The position numbers and the translations under genes are program-made. This document shows positions 44,244 through 52,290 of a stretch of DNA of 64,000 bases, in pieces. This DNA comes from Streptosporangiales bacterium (lineage in GTDB: Bacteria > Actinomycetota > Actinomycetes > Streptosporangiales > WHST01), in NCBI GenBank assembly GCA_009379825.1, contig WHTA01000007.1, positions 1-64,000 of the forward strand, given 5' to 3'. Below the pieces are notes generated by a model, which saw nothing but the letters and a program-made list of their open reading frames with translations, had not been told where the DNA came from and did not search any database. Each line of letters begins with the position of its first letter. Positions within the stretch are counted from its first letter, which is position 1.

Positions 44244-44259
44244 TTTACCACGATGTAAA
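44244..44259. promoter_or_regulatory. LacI-type operator, proximal
   Basis: TTTACCACGATGTAAA, centred on CG at 44251-44252, 63-78 bp before the binding-protein start. The right half (ATGTAAA) is identical to that of the distal site; the left half differs at two positions from a perfect palindrome. Position and CG-centred symmetry fit the LacI family. Confidence 0.6.
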
Positions 44260-44400
44260 CCCCGATGCCTCCTGGGTTACTACGCTGCGACCCGGCCGGT
44301 CCTGGCGCTCGGCCACGCTGAGCTGGGAAACCGCTGCATGGACGGGGTTGTGTCCGCGCCCGGCGGATGCACAGAGTAGGCGAGCCTGGAGCCGCAAGGC

Positions 44401-44416
44401 CGTACATCGATGTAAA
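44401..44416. promoter_or_regulatory. LacI-type operator, distal
   Basis: CGTACATCGATGTAAA, with a perfect inner palindrome TACATCGATGTA, centred on CG at 44408-44409. The centre is 157 bp from that of the proximal site, close to 15 helical turns, so looping between the two is possible. It lies just beyond the phosphotransferase stop. Confidence 0.6.
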
Positions 44417-44430
44417 CCCGGCCGCACCGG

Positions 44431-45288
44431 TCAGGGTGCGACCGCTCTCGCGACGGCGGCGAGCCACGGCCGCCCCGGGCCCTCCAGGACGCACCGGGCG
44501 AACAGCCAGTGCCGAAGACGCACGGGATCCAGGCCGAGGAGGGCGGCCAGGCGCCGGCCGAAGCCGAGCGGGTCGGCCACCAGCCGGTCCGGCGAGTTGA
44601 GCATGTGCTGCAGCGCGTCGTACGTAGGGTCCCCGGCGTGCGGCTTCGGGTCGATGGCCAGCCATGGCTCGCGCGTGCTGGCGAGGACGTTGCCGGGGTG
44701 CAGGTCGGTGTGGAGCAGCACCTCGTCGGTGGCCGACGCGGGCAGCTCACGGAACAGGGCGACGCCGGCACGGGCGAGGCCGGGGTCGCCGGCGACTCGT
44801 TCCTCGAAGTCGTCCGCCCAACGGGCGCACATGTCGCTGAGCGGCTGGTAGCGATGAGCCGCCGGTTCGATCCACAGCCGGCGGAGCACGCCAGCGAGCA
44901 CGGCGTCCTGGGCGGCCGCGGGCAGCGCGTCCCGCAGCAGGGTGCCAGGCTCGCAGCGTTCGAGCAGCAGCACGTTGCTGTCGCCAACGACCCGGCTGCG
45001 CACCAGCCGCACCGCGCCGCGGCCGTCCCAGTCCGCGAGCGCCTCGGCCTCGTGCCGCGCCTCCGGGTGCCGGTGGGCGATCTTCAGCGCCAGCGGTCTG
45101 CCGGCACCGTCCCGCGCCGGCGCCGTCCACGAGGTCGCGCCTCCCGGCTGGTACGGCCGGCCCACCGTCAACGCCCAGCTCGCCGCGACGTCGGCGAGGA
45201 GGGCGGGCAGGCTCGCCACCCACGCGCCGAGGGGTGCGTTGCCCACCAGTTCCGCGACGAGGTTCTCGGGCAGCTCGAGCTGAGACAT
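44431..45288 (-). CDS. Aminoglycoside/hydroxyurea-type phosphotransferase
   Basis: 285 residues of the APH(6)/hydroxyurea-kinase family. The kinase-like site has HTDLHPGNVL (Asp195 catalytic) and AIDPKPHAGDPTYDALQ (metal-binding Asp213), with LALKIAHRH holding the ATP-binding lysine. Relatives phosphorylate streptomycin or hydroxyurea, but many chromosomal copies have unknown small-molecule targets. It is a single gene, leftward, ending just before the sugar operon's distal operator. Confidence 0.85.
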   Translation of the reverse strand: MSQLELPENLVAELVGNAPLGAWVASLPALLADVAASWALTVGRPYQPGGATSWTAPARDGAGRPLALKIAHRHPEARHEAEALADWDGRGAVRLVRSRVVGDSNVLLLERCEPGTLLRDALPAAAQDAVLAGVLRRLWIEPAAHRYQPLSDMCARWADDFEERVAGDPGLARAGVALFRELPASATDEVLLHTDLHPGNVLASTREPWLAIDPKPHAGDPTYDALQHMLNSPDRLVADPLGFGRRLAALLGLDPVRLRHWLFARCVLEGPGRPWLAAVARAVAP

Positions 45289-45380
45289 GGCAGGTGGGAT
45301 TCTGGCCGTCCGATGAGTTCGGGGCTGCGGCAGGGTCTGTACGTCCGGTACGTCAGCTCGACCGGAAGGGACTCGGGAAG

Positions 45381-45673
45381 TTGCTCATCATTGCGGGATC
45401 GGTCGTGTTCGCCGATCAGGCGGACAGGGACCGCTTCGTGGCGGCGCACGCCGATCTGGTCGCCAGGGCACGGGCCGCGCCGGGCTGCCTGGACATCGCC
45501 ATCAGTGCCGACGTGCTCGACCGGCGCCGGGCGAACAACTACGAGCGCTGGGAGGACGTCGAGCGCTCGACCGGTGGCGGCAGCAGGCGAACGCGCCCGA
45601 CCTCGGCCACCTGATGGTCGACGTCGACGTCATGCGGTACGACATCAGCGACGTCCGGCCGCCGTTCGACTGA
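45381..45673 (+). pseudogene. Antibiotic biosynthesis monooxygenase-like gene with a frameshift
   Basis: Starts at TTG 45381 behind GGAAGGGA: LLIIAGSVVFADQADRDRFV, then CLDIAISADVLD and NNYERWEDVERS, an ABM-type ferredoxin-like fold. At about 45570 the frame falls out and would stop at 45612-45614; one frame over, the expected end reads RWRQQANAPDLGHLMVDVDV to TGA 45671-45673. The whole span is 293 nt, one short of a multiple of three, so a single lost base (probably a C near 45570) explains it. A sequencing error would give the same picture. Confidence 0.7.
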
Positions 45674-45681
45674 GATGCTGC

Positions 45682-45712
45682 TTGACCCTGACACCGTGTC
45701 AGGCCGTAGACC
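45682..45712 (+). promoter_or_regulatory. MerR-type promoter with dyad operator
   Basis: TTGACC (45682-45687) and TAGACC (45707-45712) are 19 bp apart, the long spacer that MerR regulators act on. The near-perfect dyad CCTGACACCGTGTCAGG (45687-45703) fills the spacer. It lies 10 bp before the merR start, so the gene controls itself. Confidence 0.75.
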
Positions 45713-45721
45713 GGAGGAGTC

Positions 45722-46540
45722 ATGTTCAGTATCGGAGACTTCGCCAGACACGGTCGGGTGTCGGTGCGCATGCTGCGGCACTACGACGCGCTCGGGCTGC
45801 TCGAGCCCGCGTACGTGGACCCGGTCACCGGCTACCGCTCGTACGACGCGGCCCAGCTGACGCTGTTGAACAGGATCGTCGCGCTGAAGGACCTGGGGTT
45901 CACCCTGGACCAGGTGCGGTCGATCCTCGACGACAAGGTGAGCGTGGCGGAGCTGCGCGGCATGCTGCGGCTGCGGCGTAGCGAGCTGCAGACGCAGCTC
46001 GCGGTGGACACCGCACGGCTGACCCAGGTCGAGGCGAGGCTCCGGACCATAGAGACGGAGGGTGTCGTGCCGGTCGACGAGGTGCAGGTGAAGAGGATTC
46101 CCGCGGTGCGGGTCGCGGAGCTCACGGCGACGGCCGCGAGCTTCGAACCGTCCGCCATCGGGCCGGTGATCCGCCCGTTGTACGAGCAGCTGTGCACGCT
46201 GCTCGACCGCGCGGGCGTACGCCCGACAGGCCCGGGGATCGCCTACTACGAGGAGGCGGCCGACGGTGGCGTGCTGGTCCACGCGGGCCTGCCGGTCGAC
46301 GTCGACCGTACGGACGGGTACGAGTTCGACGTGGTCGACCTGCCCGCCATCGAGCAGGCGGCCACCGTCATACACGAGGGCTCGATGGACGACGTGATGA
46401 AGACGATCCAGACGCTCGCCCGCTGGATCGACGACAACGGCTACCGTTCCGCCGGCTACAACAGGGAGCTGTACATCTCCACCGGCGAGGACACGAGCAC
46501 CTGGGTCACCGAGCTGCAGGAGCCGGTGGGCGAGGTCTGA
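45722..46540 (+). CDS. MerR-family regulator with GyrI-like effector domain
   Basis: 272 residues from ATG 45722 (GGAGGAG before it). DNA-binding front: FSIGDFARHGRVSVRMLRHY, then a coiled dimer helix (about 75-110) and a C-terminal effector-binding domain (about 120-270) of the GyrI/BmrR type (RIPAVRVAELTATAASFEP ... EGSMDDVMKTIQTLARWI). Such regulators sense bulky, often cationic, compounds and turn on export or resistance genes. No dedicated target gene follows; it is convergent with DinB, 4 bp apart. Confidence 0.85.
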   Translation: MFSIGDFARHGRVSVRMLRHYDALGLLEPAYVDPVTGYRSYDAAQLTLLNRIVALKDLGFTLDQVRSILDDKVSVAELRGMLRLRRSELQTQLAVDTARLTQVEARLRTIETEGVVPVDEVQVKRIPAVRVAELTATAASFEPSAIGPVIRPLYEQLCTLLDRAGVRPTGPGIAYYEEAADGGVLVHAGLPVDVDRTDGYEFDVVDLPAIEQAATVIHEGSMDDVMKTIQTLARWIDDNGYRSAGYNRELYISTGEDTSTWVTELQEPVGEV

Positions 46541-46544
46541 GCGG

Positions 46545-47132
46545 TCAGCCGTCCACGGCCTGCCGGGCGGCGTCCGCCACCCGGTTCCGGTAGTCGTCCC
46601 ACCAGCTCTGGTCGCCCGGGGCCAGGTTGTCGACGTCCGCGCGCAGGCCGGCTGAGCCGTCGATGAGCTCACGGACGATGTCCGCGTGGCCGGCGTGCCG
46701 GTGCGTCTCGGCGATGACGTGCACGAGGATCTGGTGCAGCGTGACGTCGCCGCGCTCGGCCGGCCAGTGCGGTATGTGGCCGGGCGCGTCCAGGTCCAGC
46801 TCGTCGATGGTGGAGTCGGCGTGCCGGCAGGCGCGGCGGTACAGCTCGACGAGCTGCGCCCTCGACTCGTCCGGCTTCGCCCACATGTCCACGTTCGGCT
46901 CCGGGTCTTCGAGCCACGGCAGCGGCTCGGCGAACGGGCGGCCGAACGGCTCGCCGAAGTAGCCGGCCTCCACACCCGTCAGGTGCTTGACCAGCCCGAG
47001 CAGGTTGGTGGCTGTGGGTGTCAGCGGGCGGCGGATGTCGTACTCGGAGAGGCCGTCGAGTTTCCAGAGCAGCACGTCACGAGCGATCTGTAGGTAGCGC
47101 TTCAGGTGTGCCTTCTGGTCGGTTGCCGTCAT
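46545..47132 (-). CDS. DinB/DUF664-family protein
   Basis: 195 residues from ATG 47132. Four-helix DinB pattern: ARDVLLWKLDGLSEYDIRRP, then GLVKHLTGVEAGYF and QILVHVIAETHRHAGHADIV. The histidines in HLTGVE and in ETHRHAGH are the usual metal site. Family members are metal-dependent thiol transferases or unknown enzymes. It is divergent from HyuA over a 27-bp gap containing a strong palindrome. Confidence 0.85.
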   Translation of the reverse strand: MTATDQKAHLKRYLQIARDVLLWKLDGLSEYDIRRPLTPTATNLLGLVKHLTGVEAGYFGEPFGRPFAEPLPWLEDPEPNVDMWAKPDESRAQLVELYRRACRHADSTIDELDLDAPGHIPHWPAERGDVTLHQILVHVIAETHRHAGHADIVRELIDGSAGLRADVDNLAPGDQSWWDDYRNRVADAARQAVDG

Positions 47133-47143
47133 GGGGCGAGCCT

Positions 47144-47164
47144 GCCACAGTCTTGGACTGTGGC
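47144..47164. promoter_or_regulatory. Perfect palindrome across the hyuA start codon
   Basis: GCCACAGTC (47144-47152), spacer TTG, GACTGTGGC (47156-47164). The 9-bp arms match perfectly, and the hyuA GTG start (47160-47162) lies in the right arm. It could be an operator for the divergent dinB-like/hyuA pair, or an RNA hairpin hiding the start codon. Confidence 0.65.
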
Positions 47165-49226
47165 GAGGCGGATCAGGGTGGGTATCGACACCGGTGGCAC
47201 GTTCACCGACGTGGTGGCCGTGGACGAAGACACCGGCGACCTCGTCGCCACGAAGACGCCGTCCACGCCGGCGGATCCCGCCGACGGCTTCCTCGCCGGG
47301 GTGCACAAGGCGCTCGGCGCGCTCGGTGCCGGCGCGGACGCCGTGCAGGCGGTCAGCCACGGCACCACCGTCGCGACGAACAAGCTGCTCGAAGGCAAGG
47401 TCACCGACCTCGGGTTCGTCACCACGGAGGGCTACCGGCACGTGCTGGAGATCGCACGCCAAGCGGTGCCCGACGGCTACGGGAACTCGTACTTCTGGGT
47501 GAAGCCGCCGCGGATCGTGCCGGTCGACAGGGTCCGTACGGTCGGCGGCCGGTTGGCGTACGACGGCAGCGAGCTGCGCCCGTTCGACGAGGCGCAGGCG
47601 GTGGAGGTGGCGCGCTGGTTCCTGGCGCAGGGCATCGACACCATCGGCGTGTGCTTCCTGCACGCCTACGCCAACAGCGCACACGAGCAGGCGATGCGCG
47701 ACGTGCTGGCACGCGAGCACCCGGACGCGGTCGTGAGCATCTCCAGCGATGTGCTGCGTGAGTACCGCGAGTACGAGCGCAGCGTGACCACGCTCGTGGA
47801 CGCTGCGGTCAAGCCGGACATCCGCGGCTACGTGGCGAACATCGAACGCAGGCTCGCCGGGCTGCGCGGCGAGCCGATCCCGTTCTACGTGATGAAGTCC
47901 AACGGCGGCGTGCTGTCCGCCGCCGAGGTGGTGCACCAGCCGATCAGCACGGTGCTGTCCGGGCCGGCCGCGGGTGTGCTCGGCGCCGCGCTCGTCGCGC
48001 GGCATGCCGGGTTCGGCTCTGTGGTCACCCTGGACGGCGGGGGCACCTCCACCGACGTAGCCGTGGCCGTCGACGGCGAGCCGGCGCTGACCACCGAGGG
48101 CAGCATCGGCACGTACCCGAGCAAGATCCCCATGGTCGACGTGGTGACGGTCGGCGCCGGCGGCGGCTCGATCGCCTGGATGAGCCCCGAGGGCACGCTG
48201 AAGGTGGGACCGCGGTCGGCGGGGGCGAGCCCGGGGCCGATCTGTTACGGGCACGGCAGTGCCGAGCCGACGGTCACCGACGCGAACCTGGTGCTTGGGC
48301 GCATCCCGCCGCACCTGCTCGGCGGTGAGATACCGCTGGACGCGGCGGCGGCCCGCGCCGGCCTCGCCGTGCTTGCCGGCAAGCTCGACCTCGGTGTCGA
48401 ACAACTGGCCGACGGCATCCTCGAGGTGTCCGCGTGGAACCAGGCGAACGCACTGCGCCAGGTCACCGTGAAGCGCGGCCTGGACGTCCGCGACTTCCGG
48501 CTGGTCACGTTCGGCGGGTCGGGTTCGCTCGCGGCGTGCCGGCTGGTGGACGTGCTCGGCCTCGACGGCGTGCTGGTGCCGCGCAACCCCGGCAACCTGT
48601 CCGCGTACGGGCTGCTGACCGTCGACGTACGCAACGACTACGTGCGTACGTACGTGTGCCGCCAGGAACAGCTCGATCCCGCCGCCGTGCAGGCGATGTT
48701 CGCGGCGCTGCGGGCGGAGGCCGATGCCGCGCTGGCCAAGGAGGGTTTCCCCGAGGCACAGCGGAAGTTCGTCCGCACGGCGGACCTGCGGTACTTCGGC
48801 CAGGCGTTCGAGGTGCGGGTGGAGCTGTCCGACGGGCCCGTCGACGGCGCCCTGCTCGGCGCGGCCGCAGATCGCTTCCACGCCACCCACCGACAGCTCT
48901 ACGGCTACGACTTCGCGCACGAGGAGCGGCAGCAGGTGGAGTGGGTGAACCTGCGGGTGACCGGTATCGGGCCCATCCGCCGGCCGGAGATCCCCGAGAT
49001 CGCATCGGGCACCGGCGGCGAGGACGCCCGCACCGGCAGCAGACCCGCGTACTTCGGCGGCTGGACGGAGGCCGGCACGTACGACCGGGCGCGGCTGGGC
49101 GCCGGCGACACCGTGACCGGGCCTGCGGTGCTGGAGGAGTTCGGTGCCACCGTGCCCGTGCATCCAGGCTTCGTCGCCGAGGTCGACCGCTACGGCAACC
49201 TGCTCGTCGCCCGGGAGGCATCCTGA
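47160..49226 (+). CDS. hyuA: Hydantoinase/oxoprolinase subunit A (HyuA)
   Basis: 688 residues from GTG 47160; no ribosome site is visible and the codon is in a palindrome. The N-terminus is IRVGIDTGGTFTDVVAVDED, followed by HGTTVATNKLLEG and, in the middle, SGPAAGVLGAALVA and TLDGGGTSTDVAV, the actin-like ATP-binding set of HyuA. It works with HyuB as an ATP-dependent cyclic amidase (hydantoins, oxoproline, related lactams) or, in some cases, a carboxylase. TGATG overlap with HyuB. The setting suggests a ring or ureide from pyrimidine-type breakdown. Confidence 0.9.
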   Translation: MARRIRVGIDTGGTFTDVVAVDEDTGDLVATKTPSTPADPADGFLAGVHKALGALGAGADAVQAVSHGTTVATNKLLEGKVTDLGFVTTEGYRHVLEIARQAVPDGYGNSYFWVKPPRIVPVDRVRTVGGRLAYDGSELRPFDEAQAVEVARWFLAQGIDTIGVCFLHAYANSAHEQAMRDVLAREHPDAVVSISSDVLREYREYERSVTTLVDAAVKPDIRGYVANIERRLAGLRGEPIPFYVMKSNGGVLSAAEVVHQPISTVLSGPAAGVLGAALVARHAGFGSVVTLDGGGTSTDVAVAVDGEPALTTEGSIGTYPSKIPMVDVVTVGAGGGSIAWMSPEGTLKVGPRSAGASPGPICYGHGSAEPTVTDANLVLGRIPPHLLGGEIPLDAAAARAGLAVLAGKLDLGVEQLADGILEVSAWNQANALRQVTVKRGLDVRDFRLVTFGGSGSLAACRLVDVLGLDGVLVPRNPGNLSAYGLLTVDVRNDYVRTYVCRQEQLDPAAVQAMFAALRAEADAALAKEGFPEAQRKFVRTADLRYFGQAFEVRVELSDGPVDGALLGAAADRFHATHRQLYGYDFAHEERQQVEWVNLRVTGIGPIRRPEIPEIASGTGGEDARTGSRPAYFGGWTEAGTYDRARLGAGDTVTGPAVLEEFGATVPVHPGFVAEVDRYGNLLVAREAS

Positions 49227-51145
49227 TGCGGCAGCATCCGTACGGCTACCGGCTGACCGACCCCGCCACCGCTGGCGCGCCCGACCCGGTGCTGGTGGAG
49301 ATCGTGGAGGGCTACCTGGCCAGCGTGGAGCGCGAGGTGGAGGCTGCGATCGAACGTACGTCGCGGTCGCCGATGATCAGGGACGCGCACGACTTCAGGG
49401 CCGGCATCCACGACCGGCACCTGCGCAAGCTCACCGGCCGGTCGTACTCGGCGCTCGTGCACCCGGTCGCCAGGGACTTCCCGCCGGAGACGATGCGGCC
49501 GGGCGACGTGTACTTCCACAACGACGTGTACCTGTCCGAGGGCGGCATCGGGCACCTGCCGGACCTGTGCGTCACGGTGCCCGTGTTCGCCACCGACGAG
49601 GCCGGCGAGCCGTACGTGGTGGCGTTCATGCAGGCGTTCGGCCACCACGACGACATCGGCGGCTCGGTGCCCGGCTCGATGCCGTCACACACGACGACGG
49701 TGTTCGAGGAGGGCTTGATGGTGCCGCCGATCAAGCTCTGGGACGCCGGGGTGCGCAACGACGCCGCCCTGCGCATCATGACCCGCAACTCGCGGATGCC
49801 GGACAGCCTCGCCGCCGACCTGGACGCCGAGTGTTCCGCCTGCCTGATGGGTGCGCGGCGGCTCGGCGAGCTGTTCGACAGGTACGGGGTCACGGCGGTG
49901 GAGGCGTGCTTCGACGCGCTGCTCGACAAGACCACGGAGACGTTCAGACGCGAGGTGCTCTCGCGCATCCCCGTCGGCACGTACGTGTGGGAGGACTACG
50001 CGGAGCACGACGGTGTCGACCCGCCGAAGCTGCACACGCAGCGCATCACGTTGACCAGGACCCCGGACGACGACGTCGACGGCGCGCGGCTGATCGTGGA
50101 CTTCTCCGGCACCGCACCGCAGGCGAAGGGCCCGATCAACCACTGCGGCGACTACGCCGAGGGCGTGTTCCTGAAGAAGTGGCTCGCGCCGATCCTGCGC
50201 AACCTCGCGGACAGCCCGGAGCGGATGGCCGAGCTGGACGTGAACGAGGGCGTGGTGCCGCTGCTGGAGATGCGTTTTCCTGACAAGGGCACGTTGCTCA
50301 CCCCCGTGTTCCCCGCACCGACGAACGCGCGCACCTTCGTCATCCTGCGCATGCTCGGCGTGCTCGCGGGTGCCGTCGCCAAGGCGGTGGACGGCGAGAT
50401 GCCCGCCGACCAGGAGACCATCCGTTATACGGGTGTCTACGGCACCGACGCCGCGGGTGAGCCGTACCTGATGCGTGAGGTGCTCGGCGGCGGCTCAGGC
50501 GGACGGCCGTACGCCGACGGCGAGGACACCATCCACGTGGTGCCGGACTCGCGGAACCTGCCGACCGAGTTCGCGGAGAGCAGGTTCCCGTTCGTGGTCG
50601 GGTCGCTCGGTCTCGCCGTCGACTCCGGCGGCCCGGGGCTGCGCCGAGGTGGTCTCGGCTACGAGAAGCGCATAAGGATGCTGCGCGACGCGCACTTCAT
50701 GTCCATCGCCGACCGGTCGATGTTGTCGTGCTGGGGCGTGAAGGGTGGCCGCGCCGGCCGCCCGTTCGCAGTGACCGTCGACCCCGCCGGCCCGAACGAG
50801 CGGCAGGTGGACGCGCTCGCGGACGCCGAGCCGGTGCAGGCGGGCGAGGTGATCAGGATCCGCACCACGGGGGGCGGCGGCTGGGGCGACCCGCTCGTCC
50901 GCCCGTACGACGACGTGCTGCGCGACGTGCGGTGGGGCAAGGTGTCGCTCGACGGTGCCCGCCGCGACTACGGCGTGGTGGTGACCGGCCCGGCCGACGC
51001 GCCGTCGCTGGACGAGCGTGCCTCCCAGCGGCTGCGGGCATCGCTGCGCTCCGAGCGGGGCGACCAGCAGCCGTTCTTCAACCGAGGATCCGGCTACGCC
51101 CGACTGGCCGGCGGCATCCCCGCGTCACCCGTCGACTGGCTGTAG
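49226..51145 (+). CDS. hyuB: Hydantoinase B/oxoprolinase subunit B (HyuB)
   Basis: 639 residues. Family markers are SPMIRDAHDFRAGIHD, RPGDVYFHNDVYLSEGGIGH, GHHDDIGGSVPGSMP, NHCGDYAEG, and the closing GGGGWGDPLVRP. It is the catalytic partner of HyuA. The long C-terminal tail (after about 585) is typical. It converges on the MDR gene with 59 bp between stops. Confidence 0.9.
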   Translation: MRQHPYGYRLTDPATAGAPDPVLVEIVEGYLASVEREVEAAIERTSRSPMIRDAHDFRAGIHDRHLRKLTGRSYSALVHPVARDFPPETMRPGDVYFHNDVYLSEGGIGHLPDLCVTVPVFATDEAGEPYVVAFMQAFGHHDDIGGSVPGSMPSHTTTVFEEGLMVPPIKLWDAGVRNDAALRIMTRNSRMPDSLAADLDAECSACLMGARRLGELFDRYGVTAVEACFDALLDKTTETFRREVLSRIPVGTYVWEDYAEHDGVDPPKLHTQRITLTRTPDDDVDGARLIVDFSGTAPQAKGPINHCGDYAEGVFLKKWLAPILRNLADSPERMAELDVNEGVVPLLEMRFPDKGTLLTPVFPAPTNARTFVILRMLGVLAGAVAKAVDGEMPADQETIRYTGVYGTDAAGEPYLMREVLGGGSGGRPYADGEDTIHVVPDSRNLPTEFAESRFPFVVGSLGLAVDSGGPGLRRGGLGYEKRIRMLRDAHFMSIADRSMLSCWGVKGGRAGRPFAVTVDPAGPNERQVDALADAEPVQAGEVIRIRTTGGGGWGDPLVRPYDDVLRDVRWGKVSLDGARRDYGVVVTGPADAPSLDERASQRLRASLRSERGDQQPFFNRGSGYARLAGGIPASPVDWL

Positions 51146-51204
51146 CGGCGTCGATGGCCCGCTCGTGGCAGTGGATCCTGTGCCTCGTGCTGGGAGCGCG
51201 GCCG

Positions 51205-52176
51205 TCAGGGCACGACGACGATGCGGCCGCGGGTGGCGCCGGCTTCCAGCTGCCGGTGGGCGTCGGCGGCCTCGGCCAGCGGGAGCTCGGCGGCGACGCT
51301 GGCCCGTAGCACGCCGTCGGCGAGGCCACGGTTCACCGCTCGCGCGGCGTCGGCGAGGTCCGCCGCGCTTGCGTTGCTGATCACGAAGCCGCGCAGGCTC
51401 GCGTCGTTCACGTAGAGCTGCCCGATCGGCAGCGAAGGCAGCGCCTGCCTGCCCGCGATGACGATGAAGCGCCCGCCGCGGGCGAGCAACGGGAGGGTGT
51501 GCTCGAACGCGTAGTGCGTCGAGTTCTCCCAGAACACGTCGATGCCACCGGGAGCGGCGGCGGCGACCTTCGTCCACAGGTCGGGATCGCGGTAGTCGAC
51601 GACCTCGCTCGCCCCGCACGCGCGACACCAGTCCGCGTCGTCGTCGCGTGCCGTGGCGATCACCGTCGCGCCCGCTGCCGCGGCGAGCTGCACCACGGCG
51701 CTGCCGACGCCACCGGCCGCACCGGAGACCAGGACGGTCTCCCCGTAGCGCAGCTGCGCCTCCCTGAACAGCCCGAGGTACGCGGTCGCGGCCGTGTGCA
51801 ACAGCGCGACGGCGGGCACCGGTTCCACCCCGGCGGGCAGCAGGTAGAGGCGATCCCCAGGCACGTTCGCGTACTCGGCGAACGAGCCCTGCCGGCCGCC
51901 GTACCCGAGGCTGTTGCACCACACCGGCTCGCCGACGCGGAAGTCCGTGACGGCGGCACCGACCGCGGCGACCGTACCGACCAGATCGCGCCCCACCACG
52001 AACGGGAACGTCATCGGAACCGGGTACGTACCGGCGCGGACGAACGTGTCGACGTGGTTGACGGCCATCGCCTGCGTGCGCACGAGCACGTCGGTCGGAC
52101 CTGGCGTGGGTTCCGCGAGGTCTCCGATGGTGATGTTCTCCGCCGGTCCGACCTCGGTGATGTACGCAGCCCGCAT
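51205..52176 (-). CDS. Quinone-oxidoreductase-like MDR protein
   Basis: 323 residues from ATG 52176. GroES-like front (MRAAYITEVGPAENITIGDL), VGRDLVGTVAAVG, then a Rossmann site VSGAAGGVGSAVVQLAAAAG near 150. No cysteine or histidine zinc cluster, so it is a zinc-free NADPH-dependent reductase of the QOR type. It is alone on its strand, divergent from the CoA-transferase with a 21-bp inverted repeat in between; a place in the same pathway is possible but not shown. Confidence 0.85.
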   Translation of the reverse strand: MRAAYITEVGPAENITIGDLAEPTPGPTDVLVRTQAMAVNHVDTFVRAGTYPVPMTFPFVVGRDLVGTVAAVGAAVTDFRVGEPVWCNSLGYGGRQGSFAEYANVPGDRLYLLPAGVEPVPAVALLHTAATAYLGLFREAQLRYGETVLVSGAAGGVGSAVVQLAAAAGATVIATARDDDADWCRACGASEVVDYRDPDLWTKVAAAAPGGIDVFWENSTHYAFEHTLPLLARGGRFIVIAGRQALPSLPIGQLYVNDASLRGFVISNASAADLADAARAVNRGLADGVLRASVAAELPLAEAADAHRQLEAGATRGRIVVVP

Positions 52177-52197
52177 GACCGGCAATCTACCGACCAT

Positions 52198-52218
52198 GCG
52201 GGATTTGCAGCATCCCGC
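52198..52218. promoter_or_regulatory. Inverted repeat between MDR and CoA-transferase genes
   Basis: GCGGGAT (52198-52204), 7-bp spacer, ATCCCGC (52212-52218), perfect arms, 22 bp before the MDR start on one side and 72 bp from the CoA-transferase start on the other. An operator for this divergent pair is likely. No matching regulator can be named. Confidence 0.5.
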
Positions 52219-52290
52219 GATCTGGGACCGAGCGCCCGCGGCGATCTGCATCACAGCGGAGACGGTCGCCCGGCAGCTAGCCTTGGCTCC

